Source of the DNA: Treponema sp.
GTDB taxonomy: Bacteria; Spirochaetota; Spirochaetia; Treponematales; Treponemataceae
NCBI GenBank assembly: GCA_017938365.1
Contig: JAGBBT010000113.1
Coordinates: 1-63,333, forward strand
Reading direction: 5' to 3'
Length of the DNA: 63,333 nucleotides
The notes under the pieces are model-generated. The model was not told the origin of the DNA, ran no database searches, and worked only from the letters and a program-made list of their open reading frames with translations. The translations under genes were made by a program, and so were the position numbers. This document shows, piece after piece, positions 24,361 through 33,448 of this stretch (positions within the stretch are counted from its first letter, which is position 1; every line of letters starts with the position of its first letter).

Positions 24361-26133
24361 TTATTCTCCTCTTGATTCTGATTTTTCATTGTCAACAATG
24401 ATTTCTGGTTGAATTGATTCTAATTTAGATGCTTCTTGGCATAACTTTTCAGCAGAAATATTAATAGTCTGTGTTGATTCAGAAAAACTTTCTGCTCCAG
24501 TAGATATTTGACGAAGTGTAACTACAATCTGCTCAAATGCAGCTGTTTGTTGTTGTATAATCTCTCTAATATCTTCAGAAGCAATATCTGTTGACTCGGA
24601 AGAAGATTTTATTCCTTCAAAGTTTACTTTTAATTCATCAGCAATTCTTCCACCCTGTGATATTTTCATACTTCCAGTACTAGATGTTGCAAGCAACTCT
24701 TCTGATGAATGTTGTATTTCGATAATTTTTTCTCGAATTTCTTTAGTTGATTCTATAGTGCTATTTGTAAGCCGTCTAATTTCATTGGCAACTATATAAA
24801 AGTTTTTTCCTGCTTCTCCTGCATTTGAAGCTTCGATTTCTGCATTAAAAGCAATTATATTTGTTTGGTCTGCAATAGAGTTTATAATAAATGCAATATC
24901 TGATATTCCAGAAATTTTTTCGCCTAATTTTTTTATTCCATTAAGTGTAGTTTCATTTGCAGCCCGAATTTCATCTAATTTTTGCATATTAAGTTTTAAC
25001 AATTCAAAACCATCTGAAACATCTTTAACTGTTTTTCTTGCAACACTTGCTACTTCTTTGATTTTTACAGCAATTTCTCTAGAAAATGTATCAGATTCTT
25101 CCATGGCAGAAAGTAATTCTTTTATTCCTGTTGATTGTTCTAAAGATGTAACTGCTGTTTCTTTTGATACAACAGAAAGTTCACTTCCAGCTTCTACAAT
25201 TTGTTTACTAATTTCTGCACTTAAATTTAATATATTCTGAAGTAATTCAATTATTGAATTTACAAGATAAATGTTATACATAAAATCATTTGATAAATCT
25301 GTTGGGGCAGATTTAATCAGATGCATATTACCTGTATCCATAGATTCAAGCATTTTTCTCATACCATTTATTGATATCATCATTCTTTTAAAAATCATTA
25401 TGGCCAAAGAAATTGCAACTACGACACTAAATATACATACAACAAAAAATCTTATTAATTCAGTACGGCTAGAAAAATTGCAATAAACAGAAGCTCTCCA
25501 GGCTAAAAGCATAAAAATTCCATTTATTAATATAATTGGAATTATAATATGATACAAAACCATATAAACAGACGAAAGTCCGAAAGAGTGTCGCCTGTAT
25601 ACTTCTTCTTTATCAACTCCTTGTGCAACAATTCTACAACCATAAGAAGAACACAACTTTTGAGAATAATTCATTGACAAAACAGTAGCCATAAATGACC
25701 CTAAAAATGTGGATACAAAAGATAAAATTACTGTTTCTTTATCAAAATGGAACAACCAATAAAATGAAGATGTCCAAAAAAAAGCTCCAGATAAAAAAAC
25801 TATAAAAACCTGTAATGCAACTTTTTGAGGACAAGACATAACTCTTTTTAATAACTTTGTTCTTTCCCTTTCTGTTGTTTCGTAACGTTCCCAGTCTTCT
25901 AAATCATCTGAAAGACTTTTTGTAATGAGCTTATTTGTTATTGGTGCAATAATAAATTGTAAAACAATTGATACAATTATAGCTAAAATTACAACAGGTA
26001 CTAAAACTTGATTTGAGATACCTGCTAAAGCAGAAACATAAACAGTTAATACAAATGCTGCAACCAAATTTGGAACAAGACCTGCTGCCATCATTTCTTT
26101 TTCAAATGACTTTTTTTCGTTTTTTAATTTCAT
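24361..26133 (-). CDS. Chemoreceptor (MCP), paralogue with six-helix membrane domain
   Basis: A 590-residue protein of the same design as the next gene: about six membrane helices to residue 270, then an MCP signalling domain whose tip near 425-455 reads DQTNIIAFNAEIEASNAGEA and keeps the CheA/CheW-binding hairpin. A conserved segment between helices two and three (IAPITNKLITKSL here, IAPITNNLVARSL in the other) marks them as paralogues. AGAGGA lies 5 nt before the ATG. Having two receptors in an operon with one CheA suggests a dedicated array. Confidence 0.85.
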   Translation of the reverse strand: MKLKNEKKSFEKEMMAAGLVPNLVAAFVLTVYVSALAGISNQVLVPVVILAIIVSIVLQFIIAPITNKLITKSLSDDLEDWERYETTERERTKLLKRVMSCPQKVALQVFIVFLSGAFFWTSSFYWLFHFDKETVILSFVSTFLGSFMATVLSMNYSQKLCSSYGCRIVAQGVDKEEVYRRHSFGLSSVYMVLYHIIIPIILINGIFMLLAWRASVYCNFSSRTELIRFFVVCIFSVVVAISLAIMIFKRMMISINGMRKMLESMDTGNMHLIKSAPTDLSNDFMYNIYLVNSIIELLQNILNLSAEISKQIVEAGSELSVVSKETAVTSLEQSTGIKELLSAMEESDTFSREIAVKIKEVASVARKTVKDVSDGFELLKLNMQKLDEIRAANETTLNGIKKLGEKISGISDIAFIINSIADQTNIIAFNAEIEASNAGEAGKNFYIVANEIRRLTNSTIESTKEIREKIIEIQHSSEELLATSSTGSMKISQGGRIADELKVNFEGIKSSSESTDIASEDIREIIQQQTAAFEQIVVTLRQISTGAESFSESTQTINISAEKLCQEASKLESIQPEIIVDNEKSESRGE

Positions 26134-26156
26134 CTATTTCCTCTTATGTTTATGGT

Positions 26157-27971
26157 TTATTTTGTTGTTATTGTAAAAGCTCCATCCCAATTTATCGGTG
26201 GATTATGTATAAATTCTTTACATCTATCAATTAACATTTTAGATGAATTATCATTTGGCATTTCTTGTAATGCTTTTTCAAAATAAGAAAGTGCTAAATT
26301 CCAAGCACCACTCACATACAACCCAACAGCCTTTGTATAAAAATCAAAATATTTTTCTGGAAGGGGCTCATTATCAACTCGGTAAATTTCTATTCCAACA
26401 GTTTTTCCTTTAACTTTTACAGTATCTAAATGTAACAAATTTAAATCTTTACCTAACTCTTCTTTTAATGCACCAGAGATTATTATATCTGCATTATATA
26501 ACTTTGTAAGACCTTCCAATCTAGAAGCTATATTCACAGTATCTCCAATTACAGTGTAATCCAATTTTACATCACAACCAATACTACCTGCAATTACTTC
26601 TCCATAATGAATTCCAATTCCAACTGCTAATTTTATATTTTTTGGAAATTTTAAACTTTCACAAGCTAAGGACGGAATTAAAGACTTCATTTCAAGAGCT
26701 GCATCTACTGCTCTACGAGCATTATCTTCATAACTAATAGGAGCGCCAAAAACAGCCATAATTGCATCTCCAATAAATTTATCGATTGTTCCTCCATGTT
26801 TTTTTATTACATTAACCATTCTTGTAAAGTAATCATTTAAAAAAGAAACAACATTTTCTGGCTGGTTTATTTCACTAATTGATGTAAATCTTCGAATATC
26901 ACAAATAAGAATTGCAACTTTTCTTTTATCGTTTATTGAGGCAACTTCGGAAGTATCTACAACTGCAAGTTCATCAATAATTTCGTTTGGAACGAATCTT
27001 GAAAACGCTTTTCTGAGTCTAGACTCTGTTTTTGATGTTTTTTTATAATAAATCGCCTGTTCAACAAAAAGAACAACTTTTTCAGAGAAAAATTGAATTG
27101 CAGAATCAATTTTATCACTAAAATTAAGTTTTTCCTTAGAGGCTAGATGAATTGTTCCACAAAAAAGTTCACCAAAAATCGGGATACATTTATATGAGCT
27201 AAATTCTGATAATTGATTCTCTATAAAATTTTCATAAAACTGAATTTCATATGTAGTATTTTCTCGTTTTTCTCTTAATTCTTCAAAATCAGAAGTACAT
27301 ATTTTAATAAATTCATCACTTACTTCATTATTAGGTATCAATCCTTTGCACAATACTTGAATTGGATTAACATTAACAATAAAAACAATAGCATCTGCCG
27401 AAAAAACATCCAATGCTAAATCCATAATCTTTTCTGAAAAAACTGTAAAATTATTTGTATAAGAGCCAGCCTGAAAAAGTTTTTCCATAATGTATGAATG
27501 TAAGATATTATCTTCCATAGCTTTATTAACATACGCAGAAGCAGGTAATTGTGGTAATTTAGAATTGTCATTAATTTCAAAGGAATTAGATTCTAAGAAA
27601 TTATTAACAGTATTAACAATTTCTTCAATTTCATTATCAGAAGGATAAATTTCTTTATCTACATATGAAAAATCATAAATAGGTTTATATTGCTTATCTA
27701 CGGAATAAACAATACAAGGTAATTTATCTAATCCCATTCCAACTTTTATTATACGACAAACATTACAACTATTTATAACAGGAAGATCATAGTTTAAAAC
27801 AACGCAAAGAGGTGTTTCTTTTACTATTTCTTCAAGAACAGAATTTCCGTCCTTTAAAACTTGTACACCGTATCCTTCTTTTTCAAATTCGGCTTTAAGC
27901 ATATTTGATACAAGAGGAGAGGATTCTGCTAAAATAATTTTTTTATTAAAGAAGTTTTTTGTTTTTTTCAT
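26157..27971 (-). CDS. Receiver-GAF-like class III (probably adenylyl) cyclase
   Basis: A 604-residue protein. Residues 10-125 form a receiver domain whose phospho-acceptor Asp is replaced by Asn (VVLNYDLP), so phosphorylation is doubtful. Residues about 170-320 look GAF-like. The cyclase domain (about 345-530) has both metal Asp residues (ILICDIRRFTS near 355 and GDAIMAVFG near 403), the purine-selecting Lys in DKFIGD, and Thr in DYTVIGDTVN where mammalian adenylyl cyclases have Asp. The Lys/Thr pair is the class IIIb adenylyl pattern. A TPR-like tail follows. The start at 27971 has GGAG 7 nt upstream and overlaps cheA. It is the likely output of the operon. Confidence 0.85.
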   Translation of the reverse strand: MKKTKNFFNKKIILAESSPLVSNMLKAEFEKEGYGVQVLKDGNSVLEEIVKETPLCVVLNYDLPVINSCNVCRIIKVGMGLDKLPCIVYSVDKQYKPIYDFSYVDKEIYPSDNEIEEIVNTVNNFLESNSFEINDNSKLPQLPASAYVNKAMEDNILHSYIMEKLFQAGSYTNNFTVFSEKIMDLALDVFSADAIVFIVNVNPIQVLCKGLIPNNEVSDEFIKICTSDFEELREKRENTTYEIQFYENFIENQLSEFSSYKCIPIFGELFCGTIHLASKEKLNFSDKIDSAIQFFSEKVVLFVEQAIYYKKTSKTESRLRKAFSRFVPNEIIDELAVVDTSEVASINDKRKVAILICDIRRFTSISEINQPENVVSFLNDYFTRMVNVIKKHGGTIDKFIGDAIMAVFGAPISYEDNARRAVDAALEMKSLIPSLACESLKFPKNIKLAVGIGIHYGEVIAGSIGCDVKLDYTVIGDTVNIASRLEGLTKLYNADIIISGALKEELGKDLNLLHLDTVKVKGKTVGIEIYRVDNEPLPEKYFDFYTKAVGLYVSGAWNLALSYFEKALQEMPNDNSSKMLIDRCKEFIHNPPINWDGAFTITTK

Positions 27972-30045
27972 CAAGCAACTCCTTTACTGCTGCAACCAAA
28001 TTTCCGCGTTCAAAATCGGATTTTACGATATAAGCTTGAGCCCCAACTTCCTTTATTTTTTCAGCTGTATTCTCTTCAAAAACTGAGGAAATAACAATTA
28101 TTGGAATATCTTTTGTCATTTCCGTTCGCCTAATATTTTCAATTAGACCAAATCCATCCATTCGAGGCATTTTTATATCAGATATTACTATATCAAACTT
28201 TTGTTTTTTTAACATTTCTAAAGCATCAATTCCATCACAAGCAACAGAAACTTTATACCCTTCTGCCTCAAGAATCATTTTTTCAATTTGTCTTGTTGTA
28301 TGAGAATCATCAGCAACCAATACATAGTATTCAGGAGTTTTATTGTTAACTTCAAAACTTTTTACTTCATATTCTTTTAAGGCATTTAATCTCTTCATTA
28401 AATCTGGAACATGTATTAGCGGAATAATATTATAATCTTCATCAAAAACAACACCTTGAACTGCTTTAAAATTTTTTAAAACCATTGGCAGAGGTTTTAC
28501 AACAACAGTCATATAATTTACAATTTGGTCAACTATGATACCGATTTTCTTTTCTAGATATTCGAGTATAACAATTGACTTTTTCTTTTTTTTCTTAGAA
28601 CTATAATTGTTTATTCCAAAAATCAAAGAACAATCATATATTGGAAGTAATTCATTTCTGAGAGGCAAAAATAACCCATGTTGAAGCTGAATTAAATCAG
28701 ATTCAGCTTCCGTTACAATTTCAGAAACATAATGAGATAAAACTAAAAATTTGGTTTCATTTGAAGAAAGAAATAAACCTTCTTGAGTAGCAAGAGACAT
28801 TGGTAAAGAAAGTTCAAAAACAGTTCCTTGATTTTTTTGACTTCTAACACTTATTTTACCTTTTAATTTGTCCATACTATCTCGAACACTATCTAATCCT
28901 ACTCCTCGGCCAGATATTAGACTTTCTTTTGAAGCAGTAGAAAAACCAGACATAAACAAAAATTGCTGAAGATACTTTTCATTCATCTCCAAAATTTCAT
29001 CTTTTCTATCTGGAAATAACTCTATTGCTTTATTTCTAATTTTTTCAGAATCAATACCTCTTCCATCATCAGAAATTGTTATTATAATTCGATTTGATAT
29101 TTGTTTTGCAGAAACAGAAATTTCTCCAACTTCAGGTTTTCCTAATTTTATTCGTTCGTCTTTTGTTTCAATTCCGTGATCAATTGAATTTCTAACTATA
29201 TGAATAAGAATTCCTGGCAAATTTTCAAGAATAACTTTATCAAGACTAATTTCAGATGGTGGAATATTGAATATAATATTCTTTTCTAATTTTACAGACT
29301 CTTCTTCAGCAGACCGCTTCAGTGGTTTTAATATCATATTAAAAGGCAACATTCGTAAAGCAATTATTTGTTCTTGAACAGAAAATGTTTGCTGTTCAAG
29401 CATATTTATATCTTCTTTTATTGTTCTACACTGTTGCCCAACATCTTCATTTCTATTAATTAAATCTTCTAAAATATTTAAATTATTTTTTAATCTAAAT
29501 TCACTAGTAATTAATTTATCATAAGAACGAATTATATTATCAACAGAAGCTAAACCAATTCTAATAGATTTTACTTCTGAAAAATCCGACTTATTTGTAT
29601 CAAAATTAGTTTCTGAGAATTGTTCACTTTCAACAACAAAATCACATGAAAAATCATTACCATCAATGGCATTTTTTATATTTTTGATTATTTCTTCATA
29701 TAAGCTAAACTCTGTTTCTTTATTTCTTTCAAGAGATACTACATATTCATATATTTTTTTTGCGACAGATTTAGTTAATTCAACAATTTTTTTTGTTAAT
29801 ATAATCCGCTTTGTTTGTATTTTCTTAAAAATATCTTCTAAACCATGAGTTAGTTCTTCAACTTTATGATATCCCATCATTCTTGATGTACCTTTTAAAG
29901 TATGAAGTGTTCTAAGTAACAATTCTAAAACTTCATTATTATCATGATTTTTTTCATATTCACCGACTGAGTCCAATAATGCATCGAGATTTTCTTTTGT
30001 TTCTTCTATATATTCGTTAAGAAAGACATTTTTATCAATCTTCAT
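27946..30045 (-). CDS. cheA: CheA-type histidine kinase fused to a receiver domain
   Basis: A 699-residue hybrid kinase. An Hpt domain has the phospho-His in LHTLKGTSRMMG near residue 47; then come the dimerisation helices, a HATPase core (HIVRNSIDHGIE near 285, DDGRGID, GRGVGLDSV), a CheW-like regulatory domain (about 420-550) and a C-terminal receiver with intact Asp in ISDIKMPRMDG near 622. There is no separate CheY in the operon, so the fused receiver may act as a phosphate sink or internal output. The ATG at 30045 is favoured; GTG at 30054 is an alternative. It overlaps cheR by 11 bp and the cyclase by 26 bp. Confidence 0.9.
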   Translation of the reverse strand: MKIDKNVFLNEYIEETKENLDALLDSVGEYEKNHDNNEVLELLLRTLHTLKGTSRMMGYHKVEELTHGLEDIFKKIQTKRIILTKKIVELTKSVAKKIYEYVVSLERNKETEFSLYEEIIKNIKNAIDGNDFSCDFVVESEQFSETNFDTNKSDFSEVKSIRIGLASVDNIIRSYDKLITSEFRLKNNLNILEDLINRNEDVGQQCRTIKEDINMLEQQTFSVQEQIIALRMLPFNMILKPLKRSAEEESVKLEKNIIFNIPPSEISLDKVILENLPGILIHIVRNSIDHGIETKDERIKLGKPEVGEISVSAKQISNRIIITISDDGRGIDSEKIRNKAIELFPDRKDEILEMNEKYLQQFLFMSGFSTASKESLISGRGVGLDSVRDSMDKLKGKISVRSQKNQGTVFELSLPMSLATQEGLFLSSNETKFLVLSHYVSEIVTEAESDLIQLQHGLFLPLRNELLPIYDCSLIFGINNYSSKKKKKKSIVILEYLEKKIGIIVDQIVNYMTVVVKPLPMVLKNFKAVQGVVFDEDYNIIPLIHVPDLMKRLNALKEYEVKSFEVNNKTPEYYVLVADDSHTTRQIEKMILEAEGYKVSVACDGIDALEMLKKQKFDIVISDIKMPRMDGFGLIENIRRTEMTKDIPIIVISSVFEENTAEKIKEVGAQAYIVKSDFERGNLVAAVKELLDEKNKKLL

Positions 30046-31426
30046 TTTGTTCACCCATTAAAACTAATTTTTTACATAAGTTATAAAAATATGATGGATT
30101 AAATGATTCTGTTAAAAAATCAAAATCTGTTTTTTCATCATTAATATATGATTCTAAATATTTAATGCAATTTTCAAAATATTTTATAGCAGAAGAACCC
30201 TTGCCATTATCCTTTAACATTATACCATGATAAAAATAAGAAGGCCAAAAAAAAGGCTTTAAGGTTTCTGCAAGAACAAAATGTCTTTCGGCAACTTCAA
30301 TTTCATTTTTAGACTTATAAATAAGTGCAAAAAAATATTCTTTATAAAATTGTTCAGAAAATGAAGGTTCATATGAATTAATGAGTTTTTCTGCTGCTGA
30401 ATAATTTTTTATACTCAATAGCTCATTTAACTTTGAAAAAACATCTTTAACATTTCTTTTTTCTGTAGTTTTTTCATCTTTAGTTATTAATAAGTTTTGA
30501 GTATTAAGATTTCTTTTTATTTTCAGTTTGTTGATTCTTTTATCAATACTAAAACTATTGCTACTTTTAGTTGCCGCTAATTTATTTTCATTTGAAATTT
30601 TTATAAACGGATTATCGCCATCTTTCTTTACAAAAAAATAAACTTTTCCATAATTTATTTTTATTAATGACGGAGGAATTAATTCTGGACCTACACAACA
30701 AATTTCACTAACTGAAAGAAAAATATATCCGCCTGGAGAAAGTTTTTTTGCAGCAGAATATAGTATTTTTTTTCTTAAATTATTATCAAAATAAATAAAA
30801 ACATTTCTTATAAAAATCATATCTGCTAATTCAAAAAAATCTGGCAAATTTTCCCCTGCAAGATTAAATCGATTGATTTTTATATGGTCAAAAATCTCTT
30901 TATTTAAGGAAAATCCCTCATTCTTAAAAGTTCCACATTTTGAAGATTCCAATAAATGATGAAATTCTTCACCTTCCGCATTAAATGAAAATTTTGAATA
31001 ATCACCTTCTTTAAATAGTTTTAATTCATTACTATCAATATCAGATGCATAAATTTCTGGACAAACTCCACAATGTGTCGCCAATGCGTACAAAGAAATA
31101 GGTTCTTCACCGGAAGCACAAGCCCCACTCCATATTACGAGTTTTTTTCCTTTATATAACGGAAAGACTTTATCTTTTAAAAAATCAAATTGACTTTTTT
31201 CTCTAAAAAAACAAGTTTCATTTGTAGTTGCAGCATTAATCAATTTTTCAAATTCAACAGAATTTGGAATCAATAAATTACAATATTCCTCAAAAGAAAT
31301 TTTGTTTTCATTTGCTTTACATTCTATATAATGTTCAATATTTTTTTTGTGAATTGGGTTAATAATTATTCCTGTTACTTCTGTAATACGGGGAATAATA
31401 ACATTCGAAACTAATTCAGAATTCAT
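30035..31426 (-). CDS. cheR: CheR methyltransferase with TPR tail
   Basis: A 463-residue protein that methylates glutamates on chemoreceptors with S-adenosylmethionine. The SAM motif reads IWSGACASGEEPISLYALA near residue 100; RNVFIYFD and ISVSEICCVG follow. The last 130 residues are helical repeats like TPRs (FSKLNELLSIKNYSAAEKL, FALIYKSKNEIEVAERHF), as in CheR proteins of alternative chemosensory systems, where they aid protein contacts. Its start overlaps the cheB stop by 4 bp (ATGA), with GGAG upstream, so coupling is tight. Confidence 0.9.
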   Translation of the reverse strand: MNSELVSNVIIPRITEVTGIIINPIHKKNIEHYIECKANENKISFEEYCNLLIPNSVEFEKLINAATTNETCFFREKSQFDFLKDKVFPLYKGKKLVIWSGACASGEEPISLYALATHCGVCPEIYASDIDSNELKLFKEGDYSKFSFNAEGEEFHHLLESSKCGTFKNEGFSLNKEIFDHIKINRFNLAGENLPDFFELADMIFIRNVFIYFDNNLRKKILYSAAKKLSPGGYIFLSVSEICCVGPELIPPSLIKINYGKVYFFVKKDGDNPFIKISNENKLAATKSSNSFSIDKRINKLKIKRNLNTQNLLITKDEKTTEKRNVKDVFSKLNELLSIKNYSAAEKLINSYEPSFSEQFYKEYFFALIYKSKNEIEVAERHFVLAETLKPFFWPSYFYHGIMLKDNGKGSSAIKYFENCIKYLESYINDEKTDFDFLTESFNPSYFYNLCKKLVLMGEQNED

Positions 31427-32430
31427 TTATCACTCCTTACAGAAAATAATTGGTTAATTTTATTTCCTATCTCATACAAAGGAATCATTTCGTCAATTAC
31501 GCCAGCATCATAAGCAGCTTTTGGCATGCCGTAAATTACACAAGTTTCTTCTGATTCAGCAATTGTATAACCATCAAAAGATTTTATTTTTTTACATCCA
31601 TCTGTACCATCGTTTCCCATTCCTGTTAAAAGAACAGAAACGCATTTTTCTTTATAAATTTCAGCTGCACTTGTAAACATTTTATCTACAGCGGGACGAA
31701 GAAAATTTATTGGAGGTCCCTTATCTAAGACAATTACAATATTATCATCTTTTTTTTCTAGGGTTAAATGACAATCAGCAGGAGATAAATAGGCATGTCC
31801 ATTCTGTGGAATAAGACCGTCCATTGCAAGGGAAACAGGAATAGAAACTTCGCTATCAAGCCAAGCAACCATATTTTTATCAAAATTATAATCTATATGC
31901 TGAGTTATTAAAATTGGAACAGGGAAATCTTTATCAAAAGATTCTAGTAAAGTTTTTAAACTTTTAGGTCCACCTGTAGAAACACCAATTAATAAAATCT
32001 TGAAATCATTTTTCTTAGGTAATATTACATTATCATTTTTATAAAAAGAACACTTAGATTTATCAATTAGATTTTTACAAATCAAACAAAACTCTGTTAA
32101 AAAATCATTAATTTTTTTTGAAGACATAGAAACAAAATCAGGCTTATCAATTTCTGTAACAGAATTCCAGCCTTGAGAAGAATAATTTTCTGACTTAAAA
32201 ATAACGACAGGAATATTTAATTCTGTTGTAAGAGTCTTAACAGATTTTTTTAAATCATCTATATCTGAAGATATTATAACAATATCAGGGATGTTTTTTT
32301 TACAGTCAGAAATAAGAGATTCATAATCAGATACTGAAGACAAAAAATTAAAATCTTTACACGAAGAGAAAATTTGCTTTTCTATAGAGCGAATAATAGC
32401 GGAAGCGTCTACGGTAATTATTTTAATCAT
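31423..32430 (-). CDS. cheB: CheB methylesterase with degenerate receiver
   Basis: A 335-residue protein that removes receptor methyl groups or deamidates glutamines. The C-terminal domain keeps the catalytic triad: Ser in GVSTGGPKSL near 150, His in TQHIDYN near 176 and Asp in GMGNDGTDG near 272. The N-terminal receiver domain lacks the phospho-acceptor; VIISSD stands where D-x-x-M-P is usual. So the methylesterase may not be switched by CheA phosphorylation. It overlaps the CheW-like gene upstream by 8 bp. Confidence 0.9.
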   Translation of the reverse strand: MIKIITVDASAIIRSIEKQIFSSCKDFNFLSSVSDYESLISDCKKNIPDIVIISSDIDDLKKSVKTLTTELNIPVVIFKSENYSSQGWNSVTEIDKPDFVSMSSKKINDFLTEFCLICKNLIDKSKCSFYKNDNVILPKKNDFKILLIGVSTGGPKSLKTLLESFDKDFPVPILITQHIDYNFDKNMVAWLDSEVSIPVSLAMDGLIPQNGHAYLSPADCHLTLEKKDDNIVIVLDKGPPINFLRPAVDKMFTSAAEIYKEKCVSVLLTGMGNDGTDGCKKIKSFDGYTIAESEETCVIYGMPKAAYDAGVIDEMIPLYEIGNKINQLFSVRSDK

Positions 32431-32899
32431 TTTTTATTGTATCCACTCCCATTTTATTTTTTATCTTTTCGAAAAAAATATTAGGATTTAGCACCAAACC
32501 TAAACGACCTTCATAAAAGCAAATTTCAGTAATTCCATAAAATAAAAAATAATCAACTAAAATACTTTTATTTTTCGAAAAATCATCCTGAGTTAATTCT
32601 AACACACGACAATCAGCAGAAGTAATTATTTCAAAGTTGTTTTTTCCTTTTATAGCAATAGAAGTCTTTATTTTTGACTGAATTAAATCATCGCAAATTC
32701 CATAACTTTCTTGTGAAAACAACTTCACTATGGAATCTAAAAAAAAATAACAGATTTTGTCATCCAATGAATATACTTTATTATCACTTACAAATGAATT
32801 ATCAGTGAAACAAGAATTAGTAGATAAAACAAATTCTTTTGAAATAAAAAAATCTATATTTTTATATGGAATTGAAACAAAATTTTCATGACTTCTCAA
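32423..32899 (-). CDS. Small unknown protein between cheW and cheB, perhaps degenerate CheW
   Basis: About 158 residues, hydrophilic at both ends with beta-rich pattern in the middle (NFEIITSADCRVLELTQDDF, ITEICFYEGRLGLVLNP). Size, position and strand pattern fit a diverged CheW, but there is no conserved CheW motif. No ATG start fits: a TTG at 32899 with GGAG 7 nt upstream is the best site, overlapping the cheW end; another TTG lies at 32914. It may be an operon-specific adaptor. Confidence 0.5.
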   Translation of the reverse strand: MRSHENFVSIPYKNIDFFISKEFVLSTNSCFTDNSFVSDNKVYSLDDKICYFFLDSIVKLFSQESYGICDDLIQSKIKTSIAIKGKNNFEIITSADCRVLELTQDDFSKNKSILVDYFLFYGITEICFYEGRLGLVLNPNIFFEKIKNKMGVDTIKND

Positions 32900-33326
32900 T
32901 ATCGTTCTCCACAACTTCTATAAAAGATTCAGAATTTAAAATTAAAACTTCAGAATCTTCAAAATCAAAAGAACCAATATAGTATTTTCCAGAATCCGAA
33001 TTTGAAAAAGATTTTATTTCCGCATTTGATACAGTATGAAATTCTATTATTTCAGAAATTTTTAAACAAACGTGTGCTTCTCCTTGTAAAACAATAAAAA
33101 GACAAGAATCCTGAATTTTATTTTCTAACAAAGGTAATGGATCTATAACAGCATAAGGTTCGCCATAACGATTTAATATTCCATTTATATAACTTGGAAC
33201 AAATGGCAACGGAAAAACAGTAACATCCCTAATAATTTCTTTTACATCGGAAGACAATAACGCATATTTACTATCACCAACAGAAAAAACAAGCCACGTC
33301 TTTTTTAATTCAATATCTTCTGACAT
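32886..33326 (-). CDS. cheW: CheW coupling protein
   Basis: A 146-residue adaptor linking receptors to CheA. The CheW fold is visible: WLVFSVGDSKYALLSSDVKEIIRD at 11-34, then LPFVPSYINGILNRYGEPYAVIDPLPLL, and a second barrel from LFIVLQGE to SEVLILNSESFIEVV. It is the first gene of the operon, with an AAGGTG ribosome site before the ATG. No clear flagellar-type promoter was seen upstream. Confidence 0.85.
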   Translation of the reverse strand: MSEDIELKKTWLVFSVGDSKYALLSSDVKEIIRDVTVFPLPFVPSYINGILNRYGEPYAVIDPLPLLENKIQDSCLFIVLQGEAHVCLKISEIIEFHTVSNAEIKSFSNSDSGKYYIGSFDFEDSEVLILNSESFIEVVENDIEKS

Positions 33327-33400
33327 AAAACACCTTTGTTCATAATATATAACAAATTATTTTATCATAAAAAAACTACAACAAGCAACTTTAAAAAAAA

Positions 33401-33432
33401 TATAGCCATCATAAAAAATTACGATGGCTATA
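33401..33432 (-). terminator. Terminator after the pectate lyase gene
   Basis: TATAGCCATC at 33401-33410 pairs with GATGGCTATA at 33423-33432. Read on the minus strand, the stem is followed by eight T. It separates the pectate lyase from the chemosensory operon. Confidence 0.9.
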
Positions 33433-33448
33433 AAACTTTATAAAAAAA

